From the NCBI GenBank assembly GCA_016869535.1, contig VGDX01000012.1:36918-100917 (forward strand): DNA of 64,000 nt, given 5' to 3'. The translations under genes were made by a program, and so were the position numbers. The DNA is from Alphaproteobacteria bacterium (GTDB lineage Bacteria; Pseudomonadota; Alphaproteobacteria; Rhizobiales; Methyloligellaceae). Positions 48,151 to 57,394 of this stretch are shown here, piece after piece. The notes beneath the pieces are model-generated. The model was not told where the DNA came from. It ran no database searches and was given only the letters and a program-made list of their open reading frames with translations. Position 1 is the stretch's first letter. The number at the start of each line of letters is the position of its first letter.

Positions 48151-48162
48151 AATTGTGCCGGC

Positions 48163-48190
48163 ATGCTAGCGTGGTTTCCAGGCAGATCAA
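48163..48190 (-). promoter_or_regulatory. Candidate promoter of the riboswitch transcript
   Basis: Read leftward, TTGATC (48185-48190) and TAGCAT (48163-48168) are 16 bases apart and end about 13 bases before the first paired base of the aptamer, a fitting distance. The -35 lies just ahead of the divergent rluC start. Confidence 0.5.
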
Positions 48191-48196
48191 GGCTCA

Positions 48197-49177
48197 ATGA
48201 CACAGAAATCTGCAGTCGAGACGCGTCATGTCAGCGCGGATGAGGACGGCATGCGTCTCGACCGCTGGTTCAAGACGCATTACGCCACGCTGCCGCATAG
48301 CCGGCTCGAGAAGCTGCTGCGGACCGGGCAGGTGAGGGTGGATGGCGGCCGCGCCAAGGCGAGCACCCGGCTCGAAGCGGGGCAAAGCATTCGCGTGCCG
48401 CCGCTGCCCGATGTGGCGCCTCCTCCCGCAACGAAACCTGCGCCATCCAAAGCAGATCGTGCTTTCCTCAAATCCATCACCCTCTATGAGGACGACGATC
48501 TCCTCATCTTGAACAAGCCCTCGGGCATCGCCGTGCAGGGTGGCACCAAGACCGCGCACCATATCGACCGCCTGCTCGAAGGCCTGGGCGATGGACCTGA
48601 GACCCGGCCGCGGCTCGTCCATCGCCTCGACCGTGACACGTCAGGCGTGCTGGTGATCGCCAAGCGGCGTATCGTGGCGGCGAAGCTCGGCCGCGCCTTC
48701 CAGACGCGTTCGGTGCGCAAGATCTATTGGGCGCTTGTGCATGGTGTGCCGAAGCCGCCGCAGGGCAAGATCGATGCGGCTTTGGTGAAAGCGGCGGGAC
48801 CTGAAGGCGACCGCGTGCGCAAAGCCAGACCCGGCGAGCAGGACCGCGCGCAGTCGGCGGTGACGCATTACGCCGTGGTGGACCGGGCCGGCCAGACGGT
48901 CGCTTTCCTCTCGCTCAAGCCGGTCACCGGCCGCCAGCATCAGCTCCGCGCCCATATGGCCATTCTCGGCCATCCCATTCTCGGCGATGAGAAATATCAC
49001 GGCGACAGCGATCTGCCCGAAGGCGTGCCGAACAAGTTGCATCTGCACGCGCGGCGCATCAGCTTCCCGCACCCGTCAGGGGAAGGGACAGTCGATATCA
49101 CCGCGCCTTTGCCCGAGCATATGCGCGAGAGTTTTTCCTTATTCGGATTCGAGGTGGGAGGTGACGCAGATGGATAG
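48197..49177 (+). CDS. rluC: RluC/RluD-family 23S rRNA pseudouridine synthase
   Basis: These enzymes isomerise specific uridines in 23S rRNA helices. The 326-residue product has an N-terminal S4 RNA-binding domain (GMRLDRWFKTHYATLPHSRL) and the catalytic block LVHRLDRDTSGVLVIAK with Asp145, plus LKPVTGRQHQLRAHMAILGH. A Pro/Ala linker follows S4. RluC is the closest layout (separate S4 and a KPxGxxV block as NKPSGIAVQGG), but RluD-like specificity is possible. The next gene starts 8 bases inside its 3' end. Confidence 0.9.
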   Translation: MTQKSAVETRHVSADEDGMRLDRWFKTHYATLPHSRLEKLLRTGQVRVDGGRAKASTRLEAGQSIRVPPLPDVAPPPATKPAPSKADRAFLKSITLYEDDDLLILNKPSGIAVQGGTKTAHHIDRLLEGLGDGPETRPRLVHRLDRDTSGVLVIAKRRIVAAKLGRAFQTRSVRKIYWALVHGVPKPPQGKIDAALVKAAGPEGDRVRKARPGEQDRAQSAVTHYAVVDRAGQTVAFLSLKPVTGRQHQLRAHMAILGHPILGDEKYHGDSDLPEGVPNKLHLHARRISFPHPSGEGTVDITAPLPEHMRESFSLFGFEVGGDADG

Positions 49178-49568
49178 AAGCAGACATTGGTTTACGCGTT
49201 TTGCGCAATGGGTCGCTCACGCCACGGGACGGCCGATCGCGTTCGGGATTGCCGCGGGCGCAATCATCGTATGGGGTCTTACAGGCCCGATCTTCGGCTT
49301 TGGCGATACGTGGCAGCTCGTCATAAACACCGCGACCACCATCATTACGTTTCTCATGGTGTTCGTGATCCAGAATACGCAGAACCGCGATACGGTCGCC
49401 ATGCAGATTAAGCTCGACGAGTTGATCCGCGTGAACAAGTCGGCGCGCAATACGCTGCTCGATCTCGAAGAGCTCGACGACAGGACCTTGGAGGCAATCC
49501 GGCGTGACTACGAGAAGCTCGCGCGCCAAGTACGACCGAAGACGTCGAAAAAGCGGGAGCGTGCCTAG
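49170..49568 (+). CDS. Low-affinity iron permease family membrane protein
   Basis: The 132-residue product has two membrane segments (RPIAFGIAAGAIIVWGLTGP; INTATTIITFLMVFVIQNTQ) followed by NRDTVAMQIKLDELIRVNKS, the signature of the low-affinity iron permease domain (PF04120) named after yeast Fet4. Bacterial members are small and their transport role is not proven. I chose the ATG at 49170 with GGGAGG upstream, overlapping rluC by 8 bases; the frame is open further back but lies in rluC. Confidence 0.85.
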   Translation: MDRSRHWFTRFAQWVAHATGRPIAFGIAAGAIIVWGLTGPIFGFGDTWQLVINTATTIITFLMVFVIQNTQNRDTVAMQIKLDELIRVNKSARNTLLDLEELDDRTLEAIRRDYEKLARQVRPKTSKKRERA

Positions 49569-49569
49569 C

Positions 49570-50328
49570 GTGAGCGGGAAGGGACCTAACGGCGGGGGCG
49601 CGAGCTCTGGAAGACGCGCGAATCTACCCAAGCGCTTCTATCAAAACGTTGCCGTCACGGATGAAGGCGGTCGTCACGCCTTGCGGCTTGACGGCAAGAT
49701 GGTGCGCACGCCGCACAAGACTCTCCTTGCATTGCCCACGCGGACTTTGGCAGAGGCTGTCGCCGAGGAATGGCGCGCGCAAAAAGAACGCATCGACCCT
49801 GAGACCATGCCGCTGACGAAGCTCGCCAATAGTGTGATCGACGGTGTCATGGGACGGGAGGATGCCGTCATCGACGACATCATGGCCCATGCCGCCTCCG
49901 ACCTGCTCTGCTATCGCGCCGAAGCGCCGCAAGGGCTGGTGGCGGCGCAACAGGCGCAATGGGACCCGTTGCTTGCCTGGGCAAAGGACACGCTCGATGC
50001 GCCATTTCAACCTGCCGAAGGCGTGATGCATGTCGCCCAGCCGGAAGCCTCGCTGCAAGGGATCAGGCGGCAGGTTAAATCACATGATCCATTCAGCCTC
50101 GCCGCGTTGCAGGTGATGACGGGACTATCGGGCTCGGCGCTCCTGGCGCTTGCCGTAGCGCTCGGGCGCCTCACGCCGGATGAGGCGTGGGCAGCGGCGC
50201 ATGTCGACGAAGACTGGCAGATCAGCCAATGGGGCGAGAACGAGGAAGCCGCCGCGCGCCGCGCGCATCGGCGTCGTGAATTCGAAGCGGCCGCGCGATT
50301 GCTTGCGTTGTTACGGGTGAGGGTCTAA
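49570..50328 (+). CDS. ATP12-family F1-ATPase assembly chaperone
   Basis: ATP12 proteins bind the F1 alpha subunit during ATP synthase assembly in mitochondria; homologues are typical of alphaproteobacteria. The 252-residue product has KRFYQNVAVTDEGGRHALRL, LAEAVAEEWRAQKERIDPET, MPLTKLANSVIDGV and the acidic-site block HAASDLLCYRAEAP. Length is standard. I chose the GTG at 49570, which has GGGAG 10 bases upstream; GTG at 49561 overlaps the previous gene and would add three residues. Confidence 0.92.
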   Translation: MSGKGPNGGGASSGRRANLPKRFYQNVAVTDEGGRHALRLDGKMVRTPHKTLLALPTRTLAEAVAEEWRAQKERIDPETMPLTKLANSVIDGVMGREDAVIDDIMAHAASDLLCYRAEAPQGLVAAQQAQWDPLLAWAKDTLDAPFQPAEGVMHVAQPEASLQGIRRQVKSHDPFSLAALQVMTGLSGSALLALAVALGRLTPDEAWAAAHVDEDWQISQWGENEEAAARRAHRRREFEAAARLLALLRVRV

Positions 50329-50660
50329 GGCGCGCTCTGGCGTCCTATATTATCGAGACCGGCCGCGACATCGGCGATCTTCTCGCAATGGCGCCACAGC
50401 GCCTTGATCTCAGCCCGCCGCAATCGCCGTGCGATGGGATTGATGCGAAGGTCATAAACCCGCGCGCATTGGATGGGCGCGAGCTTGATGCCGGATATGG
50501 TTTGCGAATCCTGGGTCCGCGCAAGCTGTTCCTCGGTCACCAGCCGCGAGCGGATATCGACCAGTTCGCCGCCGATCCAGCGGTAATAGAAAAACAGACC
50601 GAGGCCGATCCCGAGCATGACGAAGGCGGCGAGCAGTGCAGCGATGGGCCCGACACGCAT
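50325..50660 (-). CDS. Small single-pass membrane protein, unknown
   Basis: From the ATG at 50660 (GGGGGG upstream) the 111-residue product starts with one membrane helix (AALLAAFVMLGIGLGLFFYY) and continues as a charged segment with two cysteines (PIQCARVYDL; LWRHCEKIADV). It converges on the ATP12 gene with a 4-base overlap. Not a recognised family; small anchored proteins of this layout are common in Hyphomicrobiales. Confidence 0.6.
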   Translation of the reverse strand: MRVGPIAALLAAFVMLGIGLGLFFYYRWIGGELVDIRSRLVTEEQLARTQDSQTISGIKLAPIQCARVYDLRINPIARRLRRAEIKALWRHCEKIADVAAGLDNIGRQSAP

Positions 50661-50757
50661 GGAAGTTCCCCCCTTGCGTGCAAGCATGCCCCGTTTGCGG
50701 TCTATGGGCAACGCACTTGAAGGGGCGTTTGGCGGCCGTCAAGAGTTAGGCTACCGC

Positions 50758-51684
50758 CTAGAGCAGGAAATCGCCTGCGTTGAGCGATGCCGTTTTGACC
50801 AGGATCTCGAAATCGGCCTTGCCGTCGCCGTTGACGTCACCCTGAACGATGACCTTCGCGCCGAGATCCTTGTACCGCAGCTCACCCTTCACACCACTAA
50901 AATCGTCCTTGCCGATCCACGCAAACTTCTGATTGCCAGAGACACCCGTCTTGGCGTCGATGCCCTTGAGGTCGATCTTGTCGCCCTGGCTGCGCTTGAA
51001 GTCGGTGATGACGTCGCGCTGGCCGCCCTTGACGCTCTCCTTGATCGAATTGAAGTCGAAGAAGTCGGGGCCCGCGTCGCCGGTGAGGATGTCCTTGCCG
51101 CGGCCGCCGGTCAGCGTGTCTTCGCCCGCGCCGCCTTTGATGATGTCGCCGATCTTACTGCCGATCAGCGTGTCGTCCCGGCTGCCACCTGAGAGCTTGA
51201 CCTTGTCGGCGTTGCTCCAGTCGGCGAAGGTGAAGCCGGAAAGGTCTGCTTCAATCGTAAACCCGGAGGAGGCCGCGAACGAGACCGTGTTGGCGTGCGA
51301 ATCTCCGGTGATCTTGAAATTGGACGTGAGGGCAGGGCTGAGTTTATTACCCGAGAACTTCACCTCGCTATCGGTGTTCCCGGCGAAGGTGAGTGCGTCA
51401 ACCTGTAAAAGATAGTAAATGTTGAGGTCGGCGGAGCCAAGCGCCATGATGGTATCGAAGCCGGGGCCGCCATTGCCAAAGCCGTATTGGCCACCATTGC
51501 CAGGACCGATGACCGTGTCAGCGTCCAGGACAAGGACGTCATTGCCGCCGTTGCCGGAATAGAAGTCACGGCCCCCATGGCCGTTGAGGATATCGTTGCC
51601 GGCGTTGCCGACGAGGGTGTCGTCGCCCGCGAGCAGCACGCTGGCCAAGGTTCCGCTGTTGAATTCGGTCAGCGGTGCAGGCAC
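50758..51684 (-). CDS. C-terminal part of a split RTX-type calcium-binding protein
   Basis: The frame encodes 308 residues from a GTG at 51684 with glycine-rich RTX nonapeptides (GDDTLVGNAGNDILNGHGG; GGAGEDTLTGGRGKDILTG) and an EF-hand-like GDVNGDGKADFEIL near the end. It lines up throughout with residues about 98-399 of the neighbouring intact gene at 51996. It is in the same frame as the 51694-51963 segment, separated only by one TAA codon, so both are probably halves of one ancestral gene. Whether this half is translated is unknown; no good ribosome binding site precedes the GTG. RTX proteins of this kind are usually exported by type I secretion through a C-terminal signal. Confidence 0.75.
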   Translation of the reverse strand: MPAPLTEFNSGTLASVLLAGDDTLVGNAGNDILNGHGGRDFYSGNGGNDVLVLDADTVIGPGNGGQYGFGNGGPGFDTIMALGSADLNIYYLLQVDALTFAGNTDSEVKFSGNKLSPALTSNFKITGDSHANTVSFAASSGFTIEADLSGFTFADWSNADKVKLSGGSRDDTLIGSKIGDIIKGGAGEDTLTGGRGKDILTGDAGPDFFDFNSIKESVKGGQRDVITDFKRSQGDKIDLKGIDAKTGVSGNQKFAWIGKDDFSGVKGELRYKDLGAKVIVQGDVNGDGKADFEILVKTASLNAGDFLL

Positions 51685-51693
51685 GAGGCCGGA

Positions 51694-51963
51694 TTAAATT
51701 GCCAGCTTGATGGGGATTTGTCCGCCGGTCCACAGCTCGATCGTGTCGAAGGTCCCGCCGGTGGGGAGATTGTCGACACCGTATTGGAAATTTCCTCCGG
51801 TGGAGATGAAGCTCACGACTTTGCCCGCAGCCGGCCCATCGGCGTATTTGATCGAGAAGGTCGTGGTGGTGTGCGTGACGATTTCGAAGTCGCCACCGTG
51901 AACGCCGGGAAACAGCCAATCGGAGTCGACACCGATCATCGAGAATGCTTGGAAGGTTGCCAT
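51694..51963 (-). CDS. N-terminal part of the split RTX-type protein
   Basis: Eighty-nine residues beginning MATFQAFSMIGVDSDWLFPG, closely related to the N-terminus MATFQAYTSIGVNSDWLFPG of the intact paralogue. It stops at TAA (51694-51696) exactly where the paralogue reads a tryptophan codon, and the frame past the stop (SGLVPAPLTEFN) still aligns with the paralogue (TGLAPAWLTGFN). TGGAGA lies upstream of the ATG at 51963. So this is a nonsense-truncated copy, or the small domain is made alone. Confidence 0.75.
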   Translation of the reverse strand: MATFQAFSMIGVDSDWLFPGVHGGDFEIVTHTTTTFSIKYADGPAAGKVVSFISTGGNFQYGVDNLPTGGTFDTIELWTGGQIPIKLAI

Positions 51964-51995
51964 ACTAAGTCTCCATCAGGGAATGGTGCTGGTGC

Positions 51996-53195
51996 CTAGA
52001 GCAGGAAGTCGCCCGCGTTGAGCGAGCCAGCCTTGACCAGGATTTCGAAATCGGCCTTGCCGTCGCCGTTGACGTCACCCTGAACGATGACCTTCGCGCC
52101 GAGATCCTTGTAACGGAGCTCGCCTTTCACACCGCTGAAGTCGTCCTTGCCGATCCAGGCGAACTTCTGATTGCCGGAGACGCCCGTCTTGGCATCAATG
52201 CCCTTGAGATCGATCTTGTCACCCTGGCTACGCTTGAAGTCGGTGATCTTGTCGCGCTGACCGCCCTTCACACTGTCGTTGATGGAGTTGAAATCGAAGG
52301 TGTCGGCGTCGGTGCCCCCGGTGAGGATGTCCCTGCCAAGGCCGCCGCGCAGCGTGTCTTCGCTCGCGCCGCCTTTGATGATGTCAGCAACCTTGCTGCC
52401 GATCAGCCTGTCGTCGTCATTGCCCCCTAGGAGCATGACCTTGTCGGCCTTGCTCCAGTTCGCGAAGGTGAAGCCGGAGAGGTTAGCGTTAAGATTGTAG
52501 CCGGCGTACAGGGCGCCAAGCTCGAAGGTAACAGTATTGGCGTGTGCATCGCCGGTGATTTTGAAATTGGACGGAAGGATGAGATTGGGTAGGGGCCCCA
52601 AAAAGCTGACCTCGCTGTTGGAATTACCGGCGAAGGTCAAGGCTTCGATTTCGTTGAGCCACTGTGTGAGGATGTCGACCGAGCCAACCGTCTTGATGGT
52701 GTCGAAGCCGGCGCCGCCATTGGCAAAGCCGGTGCCGGGACCGAGGAGGGTATCGGGGTGGAAGACGAAGACGTCGTTGCCGCCGTGACCGGCTTGCTTG
52801 TCGAAGCCGCCATGGCCGTTGAGGACATCGTTACCGCCGCCGCCGATAAGGGTGTCGTTGCCGTCAAGCAGAAGGTACAAGGTGTCGCGGTTGAACCCTG
52901 TCAACCATGCGGGCGCGAGGCCGGTCCAGCTGGCCAGATTGATGTCAATCTGCCCGCCGGTGCTCAGCCAGATCTCATCGAAGGTGCCTCCAATCGGACG
53001 GCCCAAGATGTCGTAGGTGAAGTCGGCTGCGGTGGACTTGAAGGTGACGTTAAAACCTGCGGCAGGCCCATCCAGATATTCGATGGTGAAGGTGTCGCCC
53101 GTGGTTCTGACCATCTGAAAGTTGTCCCCGCGCAGTCCCGGGAACAGCCAATCCGAGTTGACTCCGATTGAGGTATAGGCCTGGAAGGTTGCCAT
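51996..53195 (-). CDS. RTX-type calcium-binding protein, intact copy
   Basis: The 399-residue acidic product has an N-terminal domain of about 90 residues of unknown type, a first RTX block (GNDTLIGGGGNDVLNGHGG), a middle beta-rich domain (SNFKITGDAHANTVTF; DLSGFTFANWSKADKV-like), a second RTX block (SEDTLRGGLGRDILTGG) and a C-terminal GDVNGDGKADFEIL calcium motif. There is no Sec signal, so type I secretion is likely; no ABC exporter is in the window. I chose the ATG at 53195 with AAAGGAG 8 bases upstream. It forms a tandem pair with the split copy 32 bases downstream. Confidence 0.85.
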   Translation of the reverse strand: MATFQAYTSIGVNSDWLFPGLRGDNFQMVRTTGDTFTIEYLDGPAAGFNVTFKSTAADFTYDILGRPIGGTFDEIWLSTGGQIDINLASWTGLAPAWLTGFNRDTLYLLLDGNDTLIGGGGNDVLNGHGGFDKQAGHGGNDVFVFHPDTLLGPGTGFANGGAGFDTIKTVGSVDILTQWLNEIEALTFAGNSNSEVSFLGPLPNLILPSNFKITGDAHANTVTFELGALYAGYNLNANLSGFTFANWSKADKVMLLGGNDDDRLIGSKVADIIKGGASEDTLRGGLGRDILTGGTDADTFDFNSINDSVKGGQRDKITDFKRSQGDKIDLKGIDAKTGVSGNQKFAWIGKDDFSGVKGELRYKDLGAKVIVQGDVNGDGKADFEILVKAGSLNAGDFLL

Positions 53196-53337
53196 GATGT
53201 CGCTCCTTTGGGATCGAGCCACCACGTCGCTTGAATGCGGAAGGCGCTCATGGTTCCAAGTTCGCGACTGATATGGGGGGACTAGCGCGAGAGGGAACGT
53301 CGCGCTGAACAAAGAAAATGCTTAGGTATATTAAGGT

Positions 53338-53366
53338 ATTAGAAGCGTCCGTAGGCGGACAGTCAA
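53338..53366 (-). promoter_or_regulatory. Candidate promoter of the RTX gene pair
   Basis: Read leftward, TTGACT (53361-53366) and TCTAAT (53338-53343) are 17 bases apart; the spacer contains the palindrome GTCCGCCTACGGAC. It overlaps the end of the upstream AraC-type gene and would give a leader of about 135 bases. Confidence 0.5.
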
Positions 53367-53713
53367 CGATCAAGGCTACGGCGTAGAACCGCCATAGTGC
53401 GGCCGCGCTCCGCGCGCACCCGCACACCGCGGGGCGAGTCACCGAATCTGCGGCGGAACGCGTAGCTGAAATGCGTTACGTCGGCGAAGCCGGATTCGTA
53501 GGCGATGTCGGCGATGCGCTTCCCACTTGTCGAGGGACTTGTCAGCAATTCGTGCGCGCGCACCAGTCTGCGTTCGAGCAGATGCTCGGAGAAGGTCTTC
53601 GTGGTCTCTTCGAGGAGCCGGTGAATCTGGCGTCCGGTAATGCCGAGCTGCACGCCGACAGCTTCCACCGAGAAGTCGCCGCGCGCGAATTGGGTATCGA
53701 TCGCTCTCAGCAC
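53363..53713 (-). CDS. AraC-type DNA-binding domain protein (HTH only)
   Basis: The 116-residue product is essentially an AraC/XylS DNA-binding domain with two helix-turn-helix units: FSVEAVGVQLGITGRQIHRL and SGKRIADIAYESGFADVTHF followed by YAFRRRFGDSPRGVR. No ligand domain is attached. The start is uncertain: I chose GTG at 53713 with AGGGG 5 bases upstream, because sequence further back has no AraC character and no good start. It is upstream of and on the same strand as the RTX pair, and divergent from a second AraC-type gene; it could regulate either. Confidence 0.65.
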   Translation of the reverse strand: MLRAIDTQFARGDFSVEAVGVQLGITGRQIHRLLEETTKTFSEHLLERRLVRAHELLTSPSTSGKRIADIAYESGFADVTHFSYAFRRRFGDSPRGVRVRAERGRTMAVLRRSLDR

Positions 53714-53845
53714 CGCGCCCCTGCGCGCAGGAAAGTAAACCGCACTGGACTTTCGTTCCGGCGCACTGGGCGGGTCTTGCGCCCGGAAAAGTGCTAAGCT
53801 GCCACAATAAGAGCAGGGGCGGCGGCGACAGATGCAAGTACCGGC

Positions 53846-54813
53846 ATGACGGGTAAAATTGTGTTCGCATCGGACGAGCTTCCGGCCGAGCTTACCGACC
53901 GCGAACGCTTTTCGCTTTGGCACGATATCTATGCCGCGCGTTACGGCGAATGCGAGATGTCGGCTCAGCCCAACCTGCCCTTTTCGGCGCTCACCGAGCT
54001 TGTCTTGTTCGGTGAGATCGGCGTCACGCGATTTATCGTCCCGCTCAGTCACCAAGCCCGCACGGCGCGGCAGGTTGCCGCCGACGCGCGCGACGATGTT
54101 TTTATCGGCTTCAATCTCGGTACGGCTGTCGGCCAGCTGCGCCAGCGAGGCCAAGAGCTCATCATGGGAGCAGGGCAGACGATGGTCTTCACCAATGCCG
54201 AACCGTTCGCTACCCAGCATGAGGGCATGGTAAAGGCGATGGGCGTGAGCTTGCCGCGACGCGCGCTGCAGGCTTGGAAGACCGCCTGCCCTCGGGACTC
54301 GATACCAACAATGCCGTCACACGGCTTCTGAAACGGTACCTTGAATTTCTGCTTGCACCGCAGTCGTTCGACAAGAACCCCGCGGTGGTTGCCCACATCT
54401 CGCGAACGCTTCTCGATCTCGTTGCGTTGTCGCTCGGCGCGGCGGGTGACACAGCGGAGCTCGCGACCATGCGCGGACTGCGCGCCGCGCGCGCGCGCGA
54501 AATCTTGTCGGAGATCAAGCGAAGTTTCGCCGTTCTCACTTTTTCTCCGGGCGGTATCGCCCGTAAGCTTGGGCTTTCCACGCGCTACCTGCAGGATCTG
54601 TTGCAGGAGACCGGTGCGAGCTTCAGCGAGCGCGTGCTCGAGCTTAGGCTCCAGAAGGCGCGCGGCATGCTCACCGATCGCCGGCATGACCGGCTGAAAA
54701 TCGGCGAGATTGCGCTTGCCTGCGGCTTCAACGGCATTGCCTATTTCAACCAGTGTTTCCGCCGCCGCTTCGGCGCATCGCCGAAAGCGTATCGAGGAGA
54801 CCGGGCAGTCTAG
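53846..54813 (+). pseudogene. AraC-family regulator interrupted by a frameshift
   Basis: The first frame (53846 to about 54265) encodes the N-terminal AraC-binding domain (LTDRERFSLWHDIYAARYGE; TVFTN-type strand; VKAMGVSLPRRAL). It then runs to a stop at 54331 with unrelated residues. A second frame, offset by one base, continues LEDRLPSGLDTNNAVTRLLK and the AraC DNA-binding domain (GGIARKLGLSTRYLQDLLQE; IGEIALACGFNGIAYFNQCF then RRRFGASPKAYR) to 54813. One missing base, or a two-base GC insertion in CGACGCGCGCTG near 54256-54265, explains the break. Real pseudogene or sequencing error cannot be told apart here. Confidence 0.8.
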
Positions 54814-54928
54814 GGCTAATAGACCCCCACGTAGCGCCGAGCCCAACTACGCTTCTTCATGTCACCCTCGCGAAACACTACTGCCGATTGGCAGGTATTC
54901 ACGGTGTTAATCTCAAAAGGGATAAGGC

Positions 54929-54956
54929 TTGCACGGCCTTAACCCCATGCTATGCA
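54929..54956 (+). promoter_or_regulatory. Candidate promoter of the carboxylase gene
   Basis: TTGCAC (54929-54934), 16 bases, then TATGCA (54951-54956), about 35 bases before the carboxylase start. The rest of the 176-base gap shows nothing recognisable. Confidence 0.4.
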
Positions 54957-54989
54957 CGGACCTAACCCTACGACTCATGGGGAGCGGCC

Positions 54990-56522
<1,533 letters not shown>

Positions 56523-56555
56523 GTCTGTCCGCCGCCATCGGCATCCGGGGATAAA

Positions 56556-57377
56556 ATGACTGAAATTCAGGATGTCAGGGGCACGGCCTTCATCGTTGCC
56601 GAATTCCGGGCCTGGGAGAATGCGGCGCCTCATCCGCTATTCGTCGATCCCGTCGTGCCGATCTTTCTCGACGCGCGGACGCGCGCCGCAGCGGAGCGCA
56701 TGGTCGCCGGCTTCCCGCCAGGCGAGTGGGCAGTCCATCTCAGGACGCGCTATCTCGATGATCACCTCGATCTGCAGCTTACCAAGGGCTGCCGGCAGGT
56801 CGTCATTCTCGGCTCAGGCCTTGATACCCGCGGCGTGCGCAAGGCCGCGCCGGGCGTGGTCTATTTCGAGATCGACGACAAGGACATCATCGATTTCAAG
56901 AAAGCGCGCCTCAAGCGCGCCGGGTTTGAGGCTCCAATCGTTTTCATCGCCGGCAATTATGTCACGGACGGCTTGATGGGAATGCTGGAGGCCAACGGCT
57001 TCGACCGCGACGCACCGAGTTATGTCATCTGGGAAGGCAACACGATGTATCTGACGAAGCCCGCAGTTCTCGGCGTGCTTCAGGCATTGAGGCGGCATGT
57101 CGGGCGCTGCGCCATCTCCATGGACTATATGAGCGAGGAGATCATTGCCGGCAGGACGGGAGACCCGCGCACGTCGCGCTTCGTCGAGCATTTCGCCGAG
57201 ATGGGCGCGCCATGGCGCTTCGGCGTCGACGATCTCGGCGCGCTTGCCGGCGAAGCCGGGATGGCAGTCGTGGACAACGCCAAACTGGCCGATCTCCACC
57301 ACGCCTATCGGCCCGGCCGCCCTCTGGAGGGTGCCTTCCTCGACAATTATTCGATTTGCACGCTCGAACCCGCTTGA
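56556..57377 (+). CDS. SAM-dependent methyltransferase, LCM (TIGR00027) family
   Basis: The 273-residue product fits the leucine-carboxyl-methyltransferase-like family common in bacteria: SAM site VVILGSGLDTRGVRKAAPG, an acidic strand VVYFEIDDKDIIDFKKARL, and WEGNTMYLTKPAVLGVLQAL. N-terminal HLRTRYLDDHL is also typical. Substrates of the bacterial group are largely unknown; some act in secondary metabolism. The ATG at 56556 follows the carboxylase stop by 33 bases, so co-transcription is possible. It converges on the amidohydrolase gene. Confidence 0.85.
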   Translation: MTEIQDVRGTAFIVAEFRAWENAAPHPLFVDPVVPIFLDARTRAAAERMVAGFPPGEWAVHLRTRYLDDHLDLQLTKGCRQVVILGSGLDTRGVRKAAPGVVYFEIDDKDIIDFKKARLKRAGFEAPIVFIAGNYVTDGLMGMLEANGFDRDAPSYVIWEGNTMYLTKPAVLGVLQALRRHVGRCAISMDYMSEEIIAGRTGDPRTSRFVEHFAEMGAPWRFGVDDLGALAGEAGMAVVDNAKLADLHHAYRPGRPLEGAFLDNYSICTLEPA

Positions 57378-57394
57378 GAGGCTAAACGCCTCCG

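Noticed and set aside
53714..54220. N-terminal extension of the minus-strand AraC-type gene
   Set aside because: The extra residues are the reverse of the plus-strand AraC-type gene and show no domain; the DNA-binding domain alone is supported.
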